Counted from the first letter of the stretch, positions 1 to 7,207 are shown. The stretch is 8,204 nt of DNA from UBA6770 sp965661115 (GCA_965661115.1 CBFICO010000106.1:1-8204), one strand, 5' to 3'. Numbers and translations are program-made. Notes: generated by a model from the letters alone, not told the origin.

Positions 1-855
1 AATTTTGTAAACGCTAAAAACTTGAGCGGTAAAGCAGATTTAATTGCAGCCATGTCTTTGGATGCCTACGATGGCAGAGTAGAGCCGTTTGATGAGGACT
101 TACACATTATCAGAAATCATACGGGTCAGCTTAAAACCGCAAAAAGTATTCGCCAGTATTTGGTAGGCAGTGAAATTGCCAAACAAAAGAAGGAGCATGT
201 TCAAGATCCCTATTCATTCCGTTGTGTGCCACAAGTACACGGCGCTTCAAAAGATGCCTTAAAGCATATTGAGAAAGTGATAGAAAATGAAATCAACGCC
301 GTTACCGACAACCCAACCATTTTCCCGGAAAAGGATAAGATAATTTCAGGTGGAAACTTCCACGGTCAGCCGTTGGCATTGGTTTCAGACCAGTTGGCTA
401 TTGCTTGTGCAGAATTGGCAAGTATTTCAGAGAGAAGAACGTACAAACTCATTTCTGGAAACCGAGGATTACCTGCTTATTTGGTAGCTAAACCAGGATT
501 AGATTCTGGGTTTATGATTCCTCAGTACACTGCAGCAAGTATTGTAAGTCAGAACAAACAATTGTGTGTGCCTTCGTCGGTTGATACGATTGACAGTAGC
601 AACGGACAAGAAGACCACGTAAGTATGGGCGCCAATTCGGTTACCAAATGCTACAAAGTGGTGAAGAATTTACAACGTGTGTTAGGTATAGAATTAATGA
701 ATGCCTCACAAGCTATGGAGTTCAGAAGACCCCTAAAATCTTCTGTACGCATAGAAGAATACATTGCCGAATTCCGCAAAGTGGTTCCATTTGTTGAAGA
801 AGACCGTGTGCTAAGCGATTTGATGCGCGAGGCGGAAAGGTTTGTGTTGAGGTAG
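1..855 (+). CDS. hutH: Histidine ammonia-lyase, C-terminal part (cut by left edge)
   Basis: The enzyme removes ammonia from L-histidine to give trans-urocanate, the first step of cytosolic histidine catabolism. The reading frame is open from base 1, so 284 C-terminal residues are visible. By family length (about 500) roughly 210 are missing, including the Ala-Ser-Gly triad that forms the MIO cofactor. In visible numbering, HIIRNHTGQ lies near residues 35-43. The block QDPYSFRC (68-75) carries residues matching Gln277, Tyr280 and Arg283 of the Pseudomonas putida enzyme. GGNFHGQP (117-124) carries the Phe329 equivalent. NGQEDHVSMG (201-210) carries the catalytic Glu414 equivalent; that Glu favours a histidine lyase over plant-type phenylalanine lyases, which have Gln there. 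No stop or frameshift is seen. The gene ends at TAG, with no clear T-tailed terminator before the repeat at 908. No other hut gene lies downstream. Family assignment is very secure; substrate specificity is secure but not proven, because the substrate-pocket His is outside the window. Confidence 0.95.
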   Translation, partial: NFVNAKNLSGKADLIAAMSLDAYDGRVEPFDEDLHIIRNHTGQLKTAKSIRQYLVGSEIAKQKKEHVQDPYSFRCVPQVHGASKDALKHIEKVIENEINAVTDNPTIFPEKDKIISGGNFHGQPLALVSDQLAIACAELASISERRTYKLISGNRGLPAYLVAKPGLDSGFMIPQYTAASIVSQNKQLCVPSSVDTIDSSNGQEDHVSMGANSVTKCYKVVKNLQRVLGIELMNASQAMEFRRPLKSSVRIEEYIAEFRKVVPFVEEDRVLSDLMREAERFVLR

Positions 856-907
856 GGTAGGAGTTAATTACACTTTGCAATAATTTAAGAAACCTGTTTT
901 AAAAAGC

Positions 908-1079
908 GTCATTCCGTAAACGTAATCGAACCGTACGTTCGCAGAAAGTGCGTGTGAGATAGTTGTACGGAATCTCTAAATAGGATTATAGGTATTGTTT
1001 TTGAATATTTAGATTCCGTATAGAAGTTTCGTTCTGAATTTCTTGCTGAAATTCAACTAAACTAATCTTAAGGAATGAC
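908..1079. repeat. Composite structured intergenic repeat, copy A (BIME-like)
   Basis: This 172-bp element lies between the convergent ends of hutH and the DUF4159 gene. Its ends are perfect 8-bp inverted repeats, GTCATTCC (908-915) and GGAATGAC (1072-1079). It consists of a forward unit (908-976, GTCATTCCGT to ACGGAATCTC), a spacer, and an inverted unit (1011-1079, AGATTCCGTA to GGAATGAC). Arms 966-982 and 1006-1020 form a 15-bp inverted repeat with one 2-base bulge around a 23-base loop. Smaller hairpins lie at 935-955 (loop AGAAA, imperfect, with G-T pairs) and 1036-1054 (7 perfect pairs, loop TTGCT). The whole could fold as a cloverleaf. A diverged homologue lies at 7352-7510. No open frame of note is present. 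A REP/BIME-type non-autonomous element is the best comparison; its mobility is inferred. Confidence 0.75.
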
Positions 1080-1092
1080 AGGAAAAAGAATA

Positions 1093-1752
1093 TTACAATC
1101 CCTCACCCTTAAACACATACTCCACCAAGTTAGCACCCATTTTTAATGCTTCCATGCGTTTAGATTCGGGGTCGTTGTGAATACGTTGGTCTTCCCAGCC
1201 GTCACCTAAATCGCACTCAAAGGAGTAAAAACAGATTACGCGTCCTTCATGAATTAAGCCGTAGCCTTTTGGGTAGCCGTTGTCGTGCTCATGGATTTTT
1301 GGTAAGCCTTTGTTAAAGTCAAATTTTTGATGATAAATGGGATGGTTGAAGGGCAGCTCCACAAAATCAAGCTCTGGAAAAACCTTCTTCATTTGAGGTC
1401 GAATAAATTTGTCCATTCCATAGTTATCGTCAATGTGCAAGAAACCTCCACCCAACAAATAATTGCGTAGGTTTTCAATTTCTTCGTTGCTAAAAATTAC
1501 ATTTCCATGCCCTGTGAGATGCACAAAGGGGTAGTTGAATAATTCAGTGCTTCCAGCTTCTACAATAGCTTGTTCTGTATTTAAGTTGCTGTTTAAGTTC
1601 TGGTTGCAGAATTGAATGAGGTTGGGTAATGAAGTCTCTAAATTGGCGTACCAGTCTCCTCCACCGTTGTATTTTAATAAGGCCAATTGCGGTTGCTGAG
1701 CTTTGCTGGCAATGCCGACAAACAATAGTGCTATGAGTACAATCCTTTTCAA
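1093..1752 (-). CDS. DUF4159 domain exported protein
   Basis: This is a 219-residue protein of the DUF4159 family, whose biochemical role is not known. The N-terminus is a signal peptide: Lys-Arg, then a hydrophobic run, with likely cleavage after SKA near residue 18, so the protein probably acts in the periplasm. The family core is visible as FVHLTGHGNV (76-85) and LGGGFLHIDDNYGM (100-113), in a fold often compared with ThuA/glutamine-amidotransferase-like domains. A conserved aromatic and acidic C-terminal part follows (YSFECDLGDGWED, 176-188). The start is TTG at 1750-1752. An in-frame TAG lies three codons upstream, there is no ATG alternative before the signal peptide, and the TTG overlaps the rsmE stop as TTGA. 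Translation is therefore probably coupled to rsmE. The pair forms one minus-strand unit. No terminator hairpin with a T tract is seen after the stop; repeat copy A lies there instead. Confidence 0.85.
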   Translation of the reverse strand: MKRIVLIALLFVGIASKAQQPQLALLKYNGGGDWYANLETSLPNLIQFCNQNLNSNLNTEQAIVEAGSTELFNYPFVHLTGHGNVIFSNEEIENLRNYLLGGGFLHIDDNYGMDKFIRPQMKKVFPELDFVELPFNHPIYHQKFDFNKGLPKIHEHDNGYPKGYGLIHEGRVICFYSFECDLGDGWEDQRIHNDPESKRMEALKMGANLVEYVFKGEGL

Positions 1753-2444
1753 CCTAGAGTACTAATTAATGAACAAGCCAAAACACCTGCAGTTTCGGTT
1801 CTTAAAATTGAGTTACCCAAACTCACGGTCTTGTAGCCATTATAAAGAGCGAAATTAACTTCCTCTTTGGTAAAATCTCCTTCGGGTCCAATAAGAATAG
1901 TGATGTTCGATTGGTTATTAACTTCATTTAATAGGCTTGGATTTGTTTTATGATCTGGACAATATCCAATAAAACCATTTAGGTGGGTTTCCGTGAATTT
2001 TTTCACAGGCATTAAATCAGTAATCTCAGGCAGAAAAAGTTGCCCCGATTGTTTCATTGCAGCTATGGCAATTTTCTCTAGTCGGTCGGTTTTTATCACT
2101 TTGCGCTCACTTTGAGTGCACAGAATGGGTACAATTTTATCTATTCCAATTTCGGTGGCTTTTTCAACAAAATATTCCATTCGGTTGAGGTTTTTGGTTG
2201 GCGCAATGGCAATGGTTAGTTGAGTATTTGCTCGTTGCTCAAAGCTTTCAATTTGTTGTACTTGTACTTCAGCTTTTTTAGGATGGGCTTTTATTAATTC
2301 AGCCAATCCGCGTTGCCCCTTGCCGTTTAGCAAAAGCACTTTTTCGCCTTCAGTTTTACGCATTACTTTACACAAATGCTTCGACTCTTCTGGGTTGAGC
2401 TCAACCACTTGATTTGATGTGAAATCGGTGAAAATTTTGTGCAT
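1749..2444 (-). CDS. rsmE: 16S rRNA (uracil-1498-N3)-methyltransferase
   Basis: This cytoplasmic SPOUT-class methyltransferase uses S-adenosylmethionine to methylate U1498 (E. coli numbering) of 16S rRNA in the assembled small subunit. The product is 231 residues, close to the usual 230-250. An N-terminal PUA-like RNA-binding part (about 1-70) includes the family block EESKHLCKVMR (19-29) and LLLNGKG (37-43). The C-terminal knotted domain shows NRMEYFVEKATEIG (87-100), AMKQSGQ (129-135), IGPEGDFT (185-192) and SLGNSILRTETAG (208-220). The last two are the cofactor-binding knot signatures. The ATG start at 2442-2444 begins directly at the conserved MHKIF-type N-terminus. The gene is followed, with 4 bases of overlap, by the DUF4159 gene. 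No convincing promoter was recognised upstream; TAGGTTTA on the minus strand (2481-2474) is a weak near-match to the -7 box. Confidence 0.96.
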   Translation of the reverse strand: MHKIFTDFTSNQVVELNPEESKHLCKVMRKTEGEKVLLLNGKGQRGLAELIKAHPKKAEVQVQQIESFEQRANTQLTIAIAPTKNLNRMEYFVEKATEIGIDKIVPILCTQSERKVIKTDRLEKIAIAAMKQSGQLFLPEITDLMPVKKFTETHLNGFIGYCPDHKTNPSLLNEVNNQSNITILIGPEGDFTKEEVNFALYNGYKTVSLGNSILRTETAGVLACSLISTLG

Positions 2445-2566
2445 GGGACGAAGGTAAACTATAGGAACATTATTAAACCTATTCTTAGGGTTCTATATTA
2501 AATGCTAATATTTATATGGAATCCAAACTTGTACTATTAAAACAAACATGGTTTTTAGTGAATTTG

Positions 2567-2592
2567 GAGATTCCCGTCTTCACGGGAATGAC
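2567..2592 (-). repeat. Short hairpin repeat unit (REP-like)
   Basis: An 8-bp perfect stem, ATTCCCGT (2570-2577) and ACGGGAAT (2582-2589), encloses the tetraloop CTTC. The flanks are asymmetric: GAG on the left and GAC on the right. Read on the minus strand the unit is GTCATTCC...GGAATCTC, the same boundary motif as the units at 908-976 and 7352-7420. It sits in the 226-bp gap between the end of pckA and the start of rsmE, about 120 bases upstream of the rsmE start. No T tract follows it on either strand, so it is not a canonical terminator. Strand here means unit orientation. Confidence 0.7.
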
Positions 2593-2615
2593 GATAAACG
2601 GGTCTAGTAAAGAGC

Positions 2616-2648
2616 AAAAAAAACTCCGCTCAAATGAGCAGAGTTTTT
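2616..2648 (-). terminator. Rho-independent terminator of pckA
   Basis: On the minus strand, AAAAACTC-T-GCTC and GAGC-G-GAGTTTTT form a 13-bp stem around the loop ATTT, followed by a run of eight T. It lies 23 bases after the pckA stop. One position pairs as G-U when read on the minus strand but is a C-A mismatch on the plus strand, which fits use in the pckA direction. Confidence 0.88.
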
Positions 2649-2670
2649 CTTAAAAATATGTGCGATTCAA

Positions 2671-4287
2671 TTATGCGTTCTCTGCAACTACAGGAGAAGC
2701 AGCCATAATTTCTTCGTTTGCGTTTTCTTCAAATTTCTTGAAGTTGTTTACGAATTTGCTAGCTAATTCATTAGCTTTTTTATCGTAAGCCGCTTTGTCT
2801 TCCCATGTGTTACGTGGGTTAAGAACATTTCCAGGAACGTTAGGACATTCAGTAGGGAAACTCAATCCGAAAACATCGTGTGTTTCGTAGTTTACGCTGT
2901 CTAACTCACCTATTAACGCAGCAGTAATCAACGCACGTGTAATTTTAAGACTCATTCTCGCACCAACACCGTATGATCCACCAGACCAGCCTGTGTTAAC
3001 TAACCAAACGTTTACACCGTTTTCTTCCATTTTTCTACTTAACATTTCACCGTAAGCAGTTGGGTGTAATGGCATAAATGGAGCACCAAAACATGCTGAG
3101 AATGCAGTTACTGGTTCAGTAATTCCAGCTTCAGTTCCAGCAACTTTTGCAGTGTAACCAGAAATAAAGTGGTATGCAGCCTGACCCGGAGTTAATTTAG
3201 ATATCGGAGGTAAAACACCAAATGCATCACAAGTAAGGAAGAAAATATTCATTGGATTGTGACCAATTGACGGCTCCGCGATATTGTTAATATGATAAAT
3301 TGGGTAAGAAACTCGGGTGTTTTCCGTTACCGAAGTATCCGAGAAATCTACCTCGTTTGTACCTGGCTTAAATCTTACATTTTCTAATAAAGCACCTGGC
3401 TTAATTGCCCTGAAAATATCTGGTTCATTTTCTTCGGTAAGATCGATGGCTTTAGCATAACATCCACCTTCAAAATTGAATACAGAGTTTTCGTCACTCC
3501 AACCGTGCTCGTCATCACCAATCAATTGTCTATCTGGATCAGCAGATAAAGTAGTTTTACCGGTACCTGATAAACCAAAGAAAATAGCCGTATCACCGTC
3601 TTTACCCATATTGGCAGAGCAGTGCATACTTAAGGTATTCTTTTGGTGCGGTAAGATGAAATTTAATGCAGAGAAAATTCCTTTTTTAATTTCACCAGTG
3701 TAACCTGTTCCACCAACCAAAGCAATTTTTCTGGTAAAATTCAAAATTGCAAAGTTGTGCTGACGAGTTCCGTCAACAGCAGGATCTGCCATAAATCCAG
3801 GGGCATTAATTACCGTCCATTCTGGATCGAAAGATTTTACTTCTTCTTCAGTAGGACGAATAAACATGTTGTAAACAAACATGTTAGACCAAGGATATTC
3901 ATTTACAACTCTCAGGTTCATTTTATACGCAGGATCAGCACAAGCAATGGCGTCACGCACATAAATTTCTTTTCTCGATAGGTAATCAACTACCTTGTCG
4001 TAAAGTTTGTCAAAGGCATCCGATTCGAAAGGGATATTGATATCTCCCCACCAAATTGCGTCTTTGGTAACAGCGTCTTTAACGATAAAACGGTCCTTTG
4101 GGGACCGTCCTGTAAATTCGCCTGTGTCTACTGTAATAGCTCCAGTGCTAGTCTCTTTTGCTTGCCCTAATTCTACAGCAAGTTTGCTTAACTCTAGAGG
4201 TTTTAAATTCCAATGTGCGGTAGCGTTTTTGATACCGTACGATTCAACTGTCGCATTATCTGCTTTCAGTCCTTTTTCGTTCATCAT
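2671..4287 (-). CDS. pckA: Phosphoenolpyruvate carboxykinase (ATP)
   Basis: The enzyme converts oxaloacetate and ATP to phosphoenolpyruvate, CO2 and ADP, the entry step of gluconeogenesis in the cytosol. The protein is 538 residues, nearly the length of the E. coli enzyme (540). Visible catalytic blocks are GRSPKDR (60-66, oxaloacetate-binding Arg61) and GGTGYTGEIKKG (192-203, with the metal-site lysine). SMHCSAN (220-226) carries the metal-binding His222. The P-loop GLSGTGKTT (238-246) has Lys244/Thr245. DDEHGW (258-263) holds the metal-binding Asp pair, and ENTRVSYP (322-329) holds Arg325. The presence of this P-loop and kinase-2 block and the overall sequence type mark the ATP-dependent, not the GTP-dependent, family. 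The last 20 or so residues form an acidic, alanine-rich tail. Two adjacent ATG codons begin the gene; the outer one (4285-4287) is chosen, and the inner gives one residue less. The gene is monocistronic, with its own promoter box upstream and a terminator downstream. Confidence 0.98.
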   Translation of the reverse strand: MMNEKGLKADNATVESYGIKNATAHWNLKPLELSKLAVELGQAKETSTGAITVDTGEFTGRSPKDRFIVKDAVTKDAIWWGDINIPFESDAFDKLYDKVVDYLSRKEIYVRDAIACADPAYKMNLRVVNEYPWSNMFVYNMFIRPTEEEVKSFDPEWTVINAPGFMADPAVDGTRQHNFAILNFTRKIALVGGTGYTGEIKKGIFSALNFILPHQKNTLSMHCSANMGKDGDTAIFFGLSGTGKTTLSADPDRQLIGDDEHGWSDENSVFNFEGGCYAKAIDLTEENEPDIFRAIKPGALLENVRFKPGTNEVDFSDTSVTENTRVSYPIYHINNIAEPSIGHNPMNIFFLTCDAFGVLPPISKLTPGQAAYHFISGYTAKVAGTEAGITEPVTAFSACFGAPFMPLHPTAYGEMLSRKMEENGVNVWLVNTGWSGGSYGVGARMSLKITRALITAALIGELDSVNYETHDVFGLSFPTECPNVPGNVLNPRNTWEDKAAYDKKANELASKFVNNFKKFEENANEEIMAASPVVAENA

Positions 4288-4310
4288 TTAAATTTTACAT
4301 AGTTGAGCGG

Positions 4311-4318
4311 CAAATGTA
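4311..4318 (-). promoter_or_regulatory. Bacteroidota -7 promoter box of pckA
   Basis: The minus strand reads TACATTTG, an exact match to TAnnTTTG, ending 24 bases before the pckA ATG. This would give a leader of roughly 15-20 bases. No clear TTTG -33 element is seen at the usual spacing, so recognition may be partial or depend on an activator. Confidence 0.55.
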
Positions 4319-4381
4319 ACGCTATTCCCAACTTCTCTTAATAATTTCTTAATACGGATTGTTAACAATTACCGTGGATAG

Positions 4382-4399
4382 AAAAACGCATTTGAGCGT
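4382..4399 (-). terminator. Weak terminator-like hairpin after DUF423 gene
   Basis: Three bases beyond the DUF423 stop, the minus strand reads ACGC-TCAAAT-GCGT running into five T. The stem is only 4 bp. The position and T tract suggest a terminator, but the short stem makes it weak. Confidence 0.35.
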
Positions 4400-4402
4400 G
4401 TG

Positions 4403-4828
4403 CTAATCGGTAGATTTTACTCCTTTAATTATCCCAATAAAAACTATGATCCAGCCAGCAATAAAAAGTAATCCTCCAATTGGAGTAATAGGCCCTAAAG
4501 CTTTTAAGCCCGGCATAACTAATAGTTCTCTCAAATTCAACAGATAGATGGAAAACGAGAAGAATAAAATTCCAATTGAAAAAAGTAAGGAAGCTAATTT
4601 GATCTTGCTTGTTGCTATATATTGGTGCAAAGCTGGAAGAAACAAAATGCTTATTCCGTGAATAAATTGGTGGCGCACTCCCGTTTCGAAACTGGCTAGT
4701 TGCGCTTCGGTTAAAACTTTTTTTAAGGCATGCGCGCCCATAGCACCAAAACAAACAGCGAGCACTAGGCTCGCTGTTCCTATTATCATATAAACCTTAA
4801 ACGGATTATTGTGCTTCAATGAATTCAT
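4403..4828 (-). CDS. DUF423 family small membrane protein
   Basis: This is a 141-residue inner-membrane protein of the DUF423 (YgdD-like) family; its function is unknown. About four hydrophobic segments are visible (near 12-33, 54-72, 77-98 and 115-137). Family signatures are GAMGAH (28-33), RHQFIHG (52-58) and GPITPIGGLLFIAGW (112-126). The ATG at 4826-4828 overlaps the end of the upstream DUF4476 gene by 23 bases. A second ATG, at codon 14 (4787-4789), would remove the overlap and is preceded by AAGG at SD-like distance, but it leaves almost nothing before the first helix. The longer start is listed; the choice is uncertain. The overlap implies co-transcription with the DUF4476 gene. The functional link between the two is unclear. 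Confidence 0.88.
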   Translation of the reverse strand: MNSLKHNNPFKVYMIIGTASLVLAVCFGAMGAHALKKVLTEAQLASFETGVRHQFIHGISILFLPALHQYIATSKIKLASLLFSIGILFFSFSIYLLNLRELLVMPGLKALGPITPIGGLLFIAGWIIVFIGIIKGVKSTD

Positions 4829-5780
4829 TTAATTCGTCTATTGTCAATTCAAAATCGAATGCATCGTTCACCTTGTAGTAATTTCCTTGATCTAAACAAT
4901 ATTCGTAGGCAAACTTTGCATAATCCAATTTGCTTTCTTCATAAGTGAATTTTTTCATCACTTGTTTTACTTGATCGGCACTTAGGCAGTTGGCTTTTGT
5001 AAACTGTTTAGCTAATGTCACTTTAGAGTCCTCAAACGATTTTGATTCAATTGAGTTCAATGCAGAACTAAAATCACCCGACGGCATTGGCGCATCACAA
5101 CCTCCAGAAGATGTCACCGTTTCAGCAGGAGCTGAAATCGTTCCGGATGAAGAATTACTCACCGTTGAACTTGAACTAGAAGTAACCGTTGTGGTTTCCG
5201 TAACCGTAGTACTGGTGCTAGCATCCATTCCCGTCATAGAAGTACTTATTCCAATGTTCTGACCGCCAATCTTTACATTCATACTAACCGACTCGCTAGA
5301 AGTAGGAGCATCGTCATTAACCGTGGTAGTAGTAACCGTAGTTGTTGTGGTGCTTTCTTGAGTAGCTGGGGCTGATGCATTTACTTCATTTGTTAACGCA
5401 ACTGGTTCTTCTCCATATCTTATTACGGATTGATTAGCAGCTGTTTCTTTTTTGATAGGATTCTCGCCCATATATCGCAATTTGTACTGTCCTTTTTTAT
5501 TAAGGAATAACATAGCCGAAGTTTCCTTGTTGTTTACTAAAGTAAATGACTTTTTAAGTGGAGGAATATTGGCAGCGGTAAAAAGCATTCTTACAGAGAT
5601 AAACTCTTGAGTAATACCTTCAACTTTAACGTTGGTAGTTGGTTCTGCGTTTTGTTGTACTCCGTTTACTTCAAGCGTAAATTTTACACCATCGTTAGAA
5701 TAAACTACTAAATCTGATTGCCCGAAAATGGATAGTGAAATAAAAACGGTAAGAATTGTACTAAGGATAAAATGTTTCAT
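4806..5780 (-). CDS. Secreted DUF4476 domain protein with Ser/Thr-rich linker
   Basis: This is a 324-residue exported protein of unknown function. A signal peptide covers residues 1-20 (MKHFILSTILTVF, with cleavage probably before QSD). Residues about 21-110 form a beta-rich N-terminal region. A low-complexity linker of Thr, Ser and Val follows (about 138-226), with many TTT and SSS runs. The C-terminal DUF4476 domain (about 228-324) starts at CDAPMPSGDF and shows the family pattern: small helical repeats, NCLSADQVKQVMKKF (264-278), LDYAKFAYEYCLDQGNYYKV (285-304) and the closing ELTIDELNEFI (311-321). Cysteines are at 228, 265 and 295. The frame stays open 69 codons upstream, but that stretch has no signal peptide at its head and runs across the divergent gene. 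The ATG at 5778-5780, just before the signal peptide, is therefore the start. The -7 box at 5802-5809 supports this. It leads a two-gene unit with DUF423. Confidence 0.88.
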   Translation of the reverse strand: MKHFILSTILTVFISLSIFGQSDLVVYSNDGVKFTLEVNGVQQNAEPTTNVKVEGITQEFISVRMLFTAANIPPLKKSFTLVNNKETSAMLFLNKKGQYKLRYMGENPIKKETAANQSVIRYGEEPVALTNEVNASAPATQESTTTTTVTTTTVNDDAPTSSESVSMNVKIGGQNIGISTSMTGMDASTSTTVTETTTVTSSSSSTVSNSSSGTISAPAETVTSSGGCDAPMPSGDFSSALNSIESKSFEDSKVTLAKQFTKANCLSADQVKQVMKKFTYEESKLDYAKFAYEYCLDQGNYYKVNDAFDFELTIDELNEFIEAQ

Positions 5781-5801
5781 TTGTTTTGTTTTTTGTGTGT
5801 T

Positions 5802-5809
5802 CAAATTTA
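5802..5809 (-). promoter_or_regulatory. Bacteroidota -7 promoter box of DUF4476 gene
   Basis: The minus strand reads TAAATTTG (consensus TAnnTTTG), ending 21 bases before the DUF4476 ATG, inside the 58-bp divergent gap. No good -33 TTTG is visible. No matching box was found for the divergent plus-strand gene. Confidence 0.5.
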
Positions 5810-5838
5810 TTGAGAATTGCACTAGTAAATCATAAGAT

Positions 5839-7203
5839 ATGCCAAAAAGAATTTTACTGCTAGGAGCTGGTCGTTCCGCATCAAATCTGATTAAATATTT
5901 GTTGAAACAATCGATTAGTAATGATTGGAAACTTACCATAGTTGAGCGCAATGTTGAATTTGCAGAGCAAAAAACTAAAGGACACAATAATGTTCAAATC
6001 ATTCAACCTACTACGGATACCATAATTGCAGAACAAATTCCGCGGCACAATTTGGTAATATCTATGTTGCCAGCGCGAATGCATTATGATGTGCTCAAAC
6101 AATGTATTGAGCATAAGGTACCAGCTGTAACGGCATCATACATGACTCCAGAAATTGCCGCACTTAATGATCAAGCAAAGCAAGCGAACATTCCCATAAT
6201 GATGGAAGTAGGGGTGGATCCTGGTATTGATCACATGTCGGCTATGAAAATAATTGATGAAATCCGAAATCAAGAAGGGGAAATGTTGTTGTTTGAATCG
6301 TTTACGGGTGGATTGATTGCTCCTGAAAGCGACAACAACCCATGGAATTATAAATTTACTTGGAATCCAAGAAACGTCGTTTTAGCCGGGCAAGGTGGAG
6401 CCGCAAAATTTATACAAGAAGGGCAGTATAAGTATATACCCTATCACCGATTATTTAGAAGAACGGAGTACATAACTATTGATGGATACGGAAGGTTTGA
6501 GGGTTATGCGAACAGGGATTCCTTGAGTTATCGATCGGTTTATGGTTTAGACAATATTCCAACGATATATAGAGGTACTCTGCGCAGACCGGGATTTTCT
6601 AGAGCTTGGGATGCATTTGTTAAGTTAGGAGCTACAGACGATTCGTATCAAATAAAGGGTGAAGAAGCTATGACTTATCGCGAGTTCATTAATTCTTTTT
6701 TGGCCTATAATCCGCACGATTCGGTGGAGCTTAAATTGATGCATTACTTAAACATTCCTCAAGATTCTGAAGTAATGGATAAACTCAGTTGGTTGGGGAT
6801 TTTTGAGGATACTCCAATCGAAATTAATAACGCAACTCCTGCTCAAATTTTACAGCACATTTTGGAGCAGAAATGGGCTTTAGAAGACGGAGATAAAGAC
6901 ATGATTGTGATGTGGCACAAATTGGGCTGGCAAACCAAATCTGGTGAGAAAAAAATGATGACATCATCTATGGTTGTGAAAGGTGATAATCAGACTTATA
7001 CATCAATGTCTAAAACGGTTGGTTTACCAACTGGTATTGTTGTTAAAATGATGTTAGAAGGAGCTATTTCAAAACCTGGTATTCATAGACCTATAGAAAA
7101 ATACATTTATGAGCCAGTTCTCAAGGAACTAGAACAATATGGAATCATATTCAGCGAAAAAGAAATGACTCCAGAGTTTTACTGGAAAGAACCGAAACAT
7201 TGA
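5839..7203 (+). CDS. Saccharopine dehydrogenase/reductase family protein (Lys9-like)
   Basis: This 454-residue cytosolic oxidoreductase has the length and layout of stand-alone saccharopine reductases (yeast Lys9 type). Those enzymes interconvert saccharopine with glutamate plus 2-aminoadipate semialdehyde, using NAD(P). An N-terminal Rossmann fold opens with RILLLGAGRSASN (4-16, GxGxxA), and an acidic end of the second strand is seen at VERN (35-38). ISMLPARMH (74-82), VTASYMTPE (97-105) and MMEVGVDPGIDHM (121-133) are typical of the family and end the cofactor domain. The saccharopine-dehydrogenase C-terminal domain follows (about 134-440): FESFTGGLIAPESDNNPWNYKFTWNPRNV (152-180), then RGTLRRPGFSRAW (245-257) and SMSKTVGLPTGI (389-400). 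No lysine-ketoglutarate reductase domain is fused and none is adjacent, so direction and partner are open: lysine breakdown is the likely role. The start is the ATG directly before the first strand of the fold. A terminator-like hairpin follows at 7208. Confidence 0.9.
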   Translation: MPKRILLLGAGRSASNLIKYLLKQSISNDWKLTIVERNVEFAEQKTKGHNNVQIIQPTTDTIIAEQIPRHNLVISMLPARMHYDVLKQCIEHKVPAVTASYMTPEIAALNDQAKQANIPIMMEVGVDPGIDHMSAMKIIDEIRNQEGEMLLFESFTGGLIAPESDNNPWNYKFTWNPRNVVLAGQGGAAKFIQEGQYKYIPYHRLFRRTEYITIDGYGRFEGYANRDSLSYRSVYGLDNIPTIYRGTLRRPGFSRAWDAFVKLGATDDSYQIKGEEAMTYREFINSFLAYNPHDSVELKLMHYLNIPQDSEVMDKLSWLGIFEDTPIEINNATPAQILQHILEQKWALEDGDKDMIVMWHKLGWQTKSGEKKMMTSSMVVKGDNQTYTSMSKTVGLPTGIVVKMMLEGAISKPGIHRPIEKYIYEPVLKELEQYGIIFSEKEMTPEFYWKEPKH

Positions 7204-7207
7204 TAAC

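Noticed and set aside
3476..4291. Three plus-strand open frames of 74-94 codons (3476-3703, 3757-3981, 4007-4291)
   Set aside because: All lie antisense to the strongly conserved pckA gene and show no recognisable domain.
4288..4402. Possible riboswitch or attenuator before pckA
   Set aside because: The -7 box leaves a leader of only about 20 bases; the upstream sequence shows no aptamer-like or paired terminator structure.
4425..4754. Minus-strand frame of 109 codons
   Set aside because: It is an alternative frame of the DUF423 gene without family resemblance.
4990..5262. Plus-strand open frame of 90 codons rich in Val, Glu and Leu
   Set aside because: It is the antisense shadow of the Ser/Thr-rich linker of the DUF4476 gene; its composition follows from that low-complexity DNA.
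5781..5987. N-terminal extension of the DUF4476 reading frame to 5987
   Set aside because: The added 69 residues run antisense through the Rossmann fold of the divergent gene and would place the clear signal peptide in the middle of the protein.
5881..6114. Minus-strand frame of 77 codons
   Set aside because: It is antisense to the conserved cofactor domain of the saccharopine enzyme, with no family signature.
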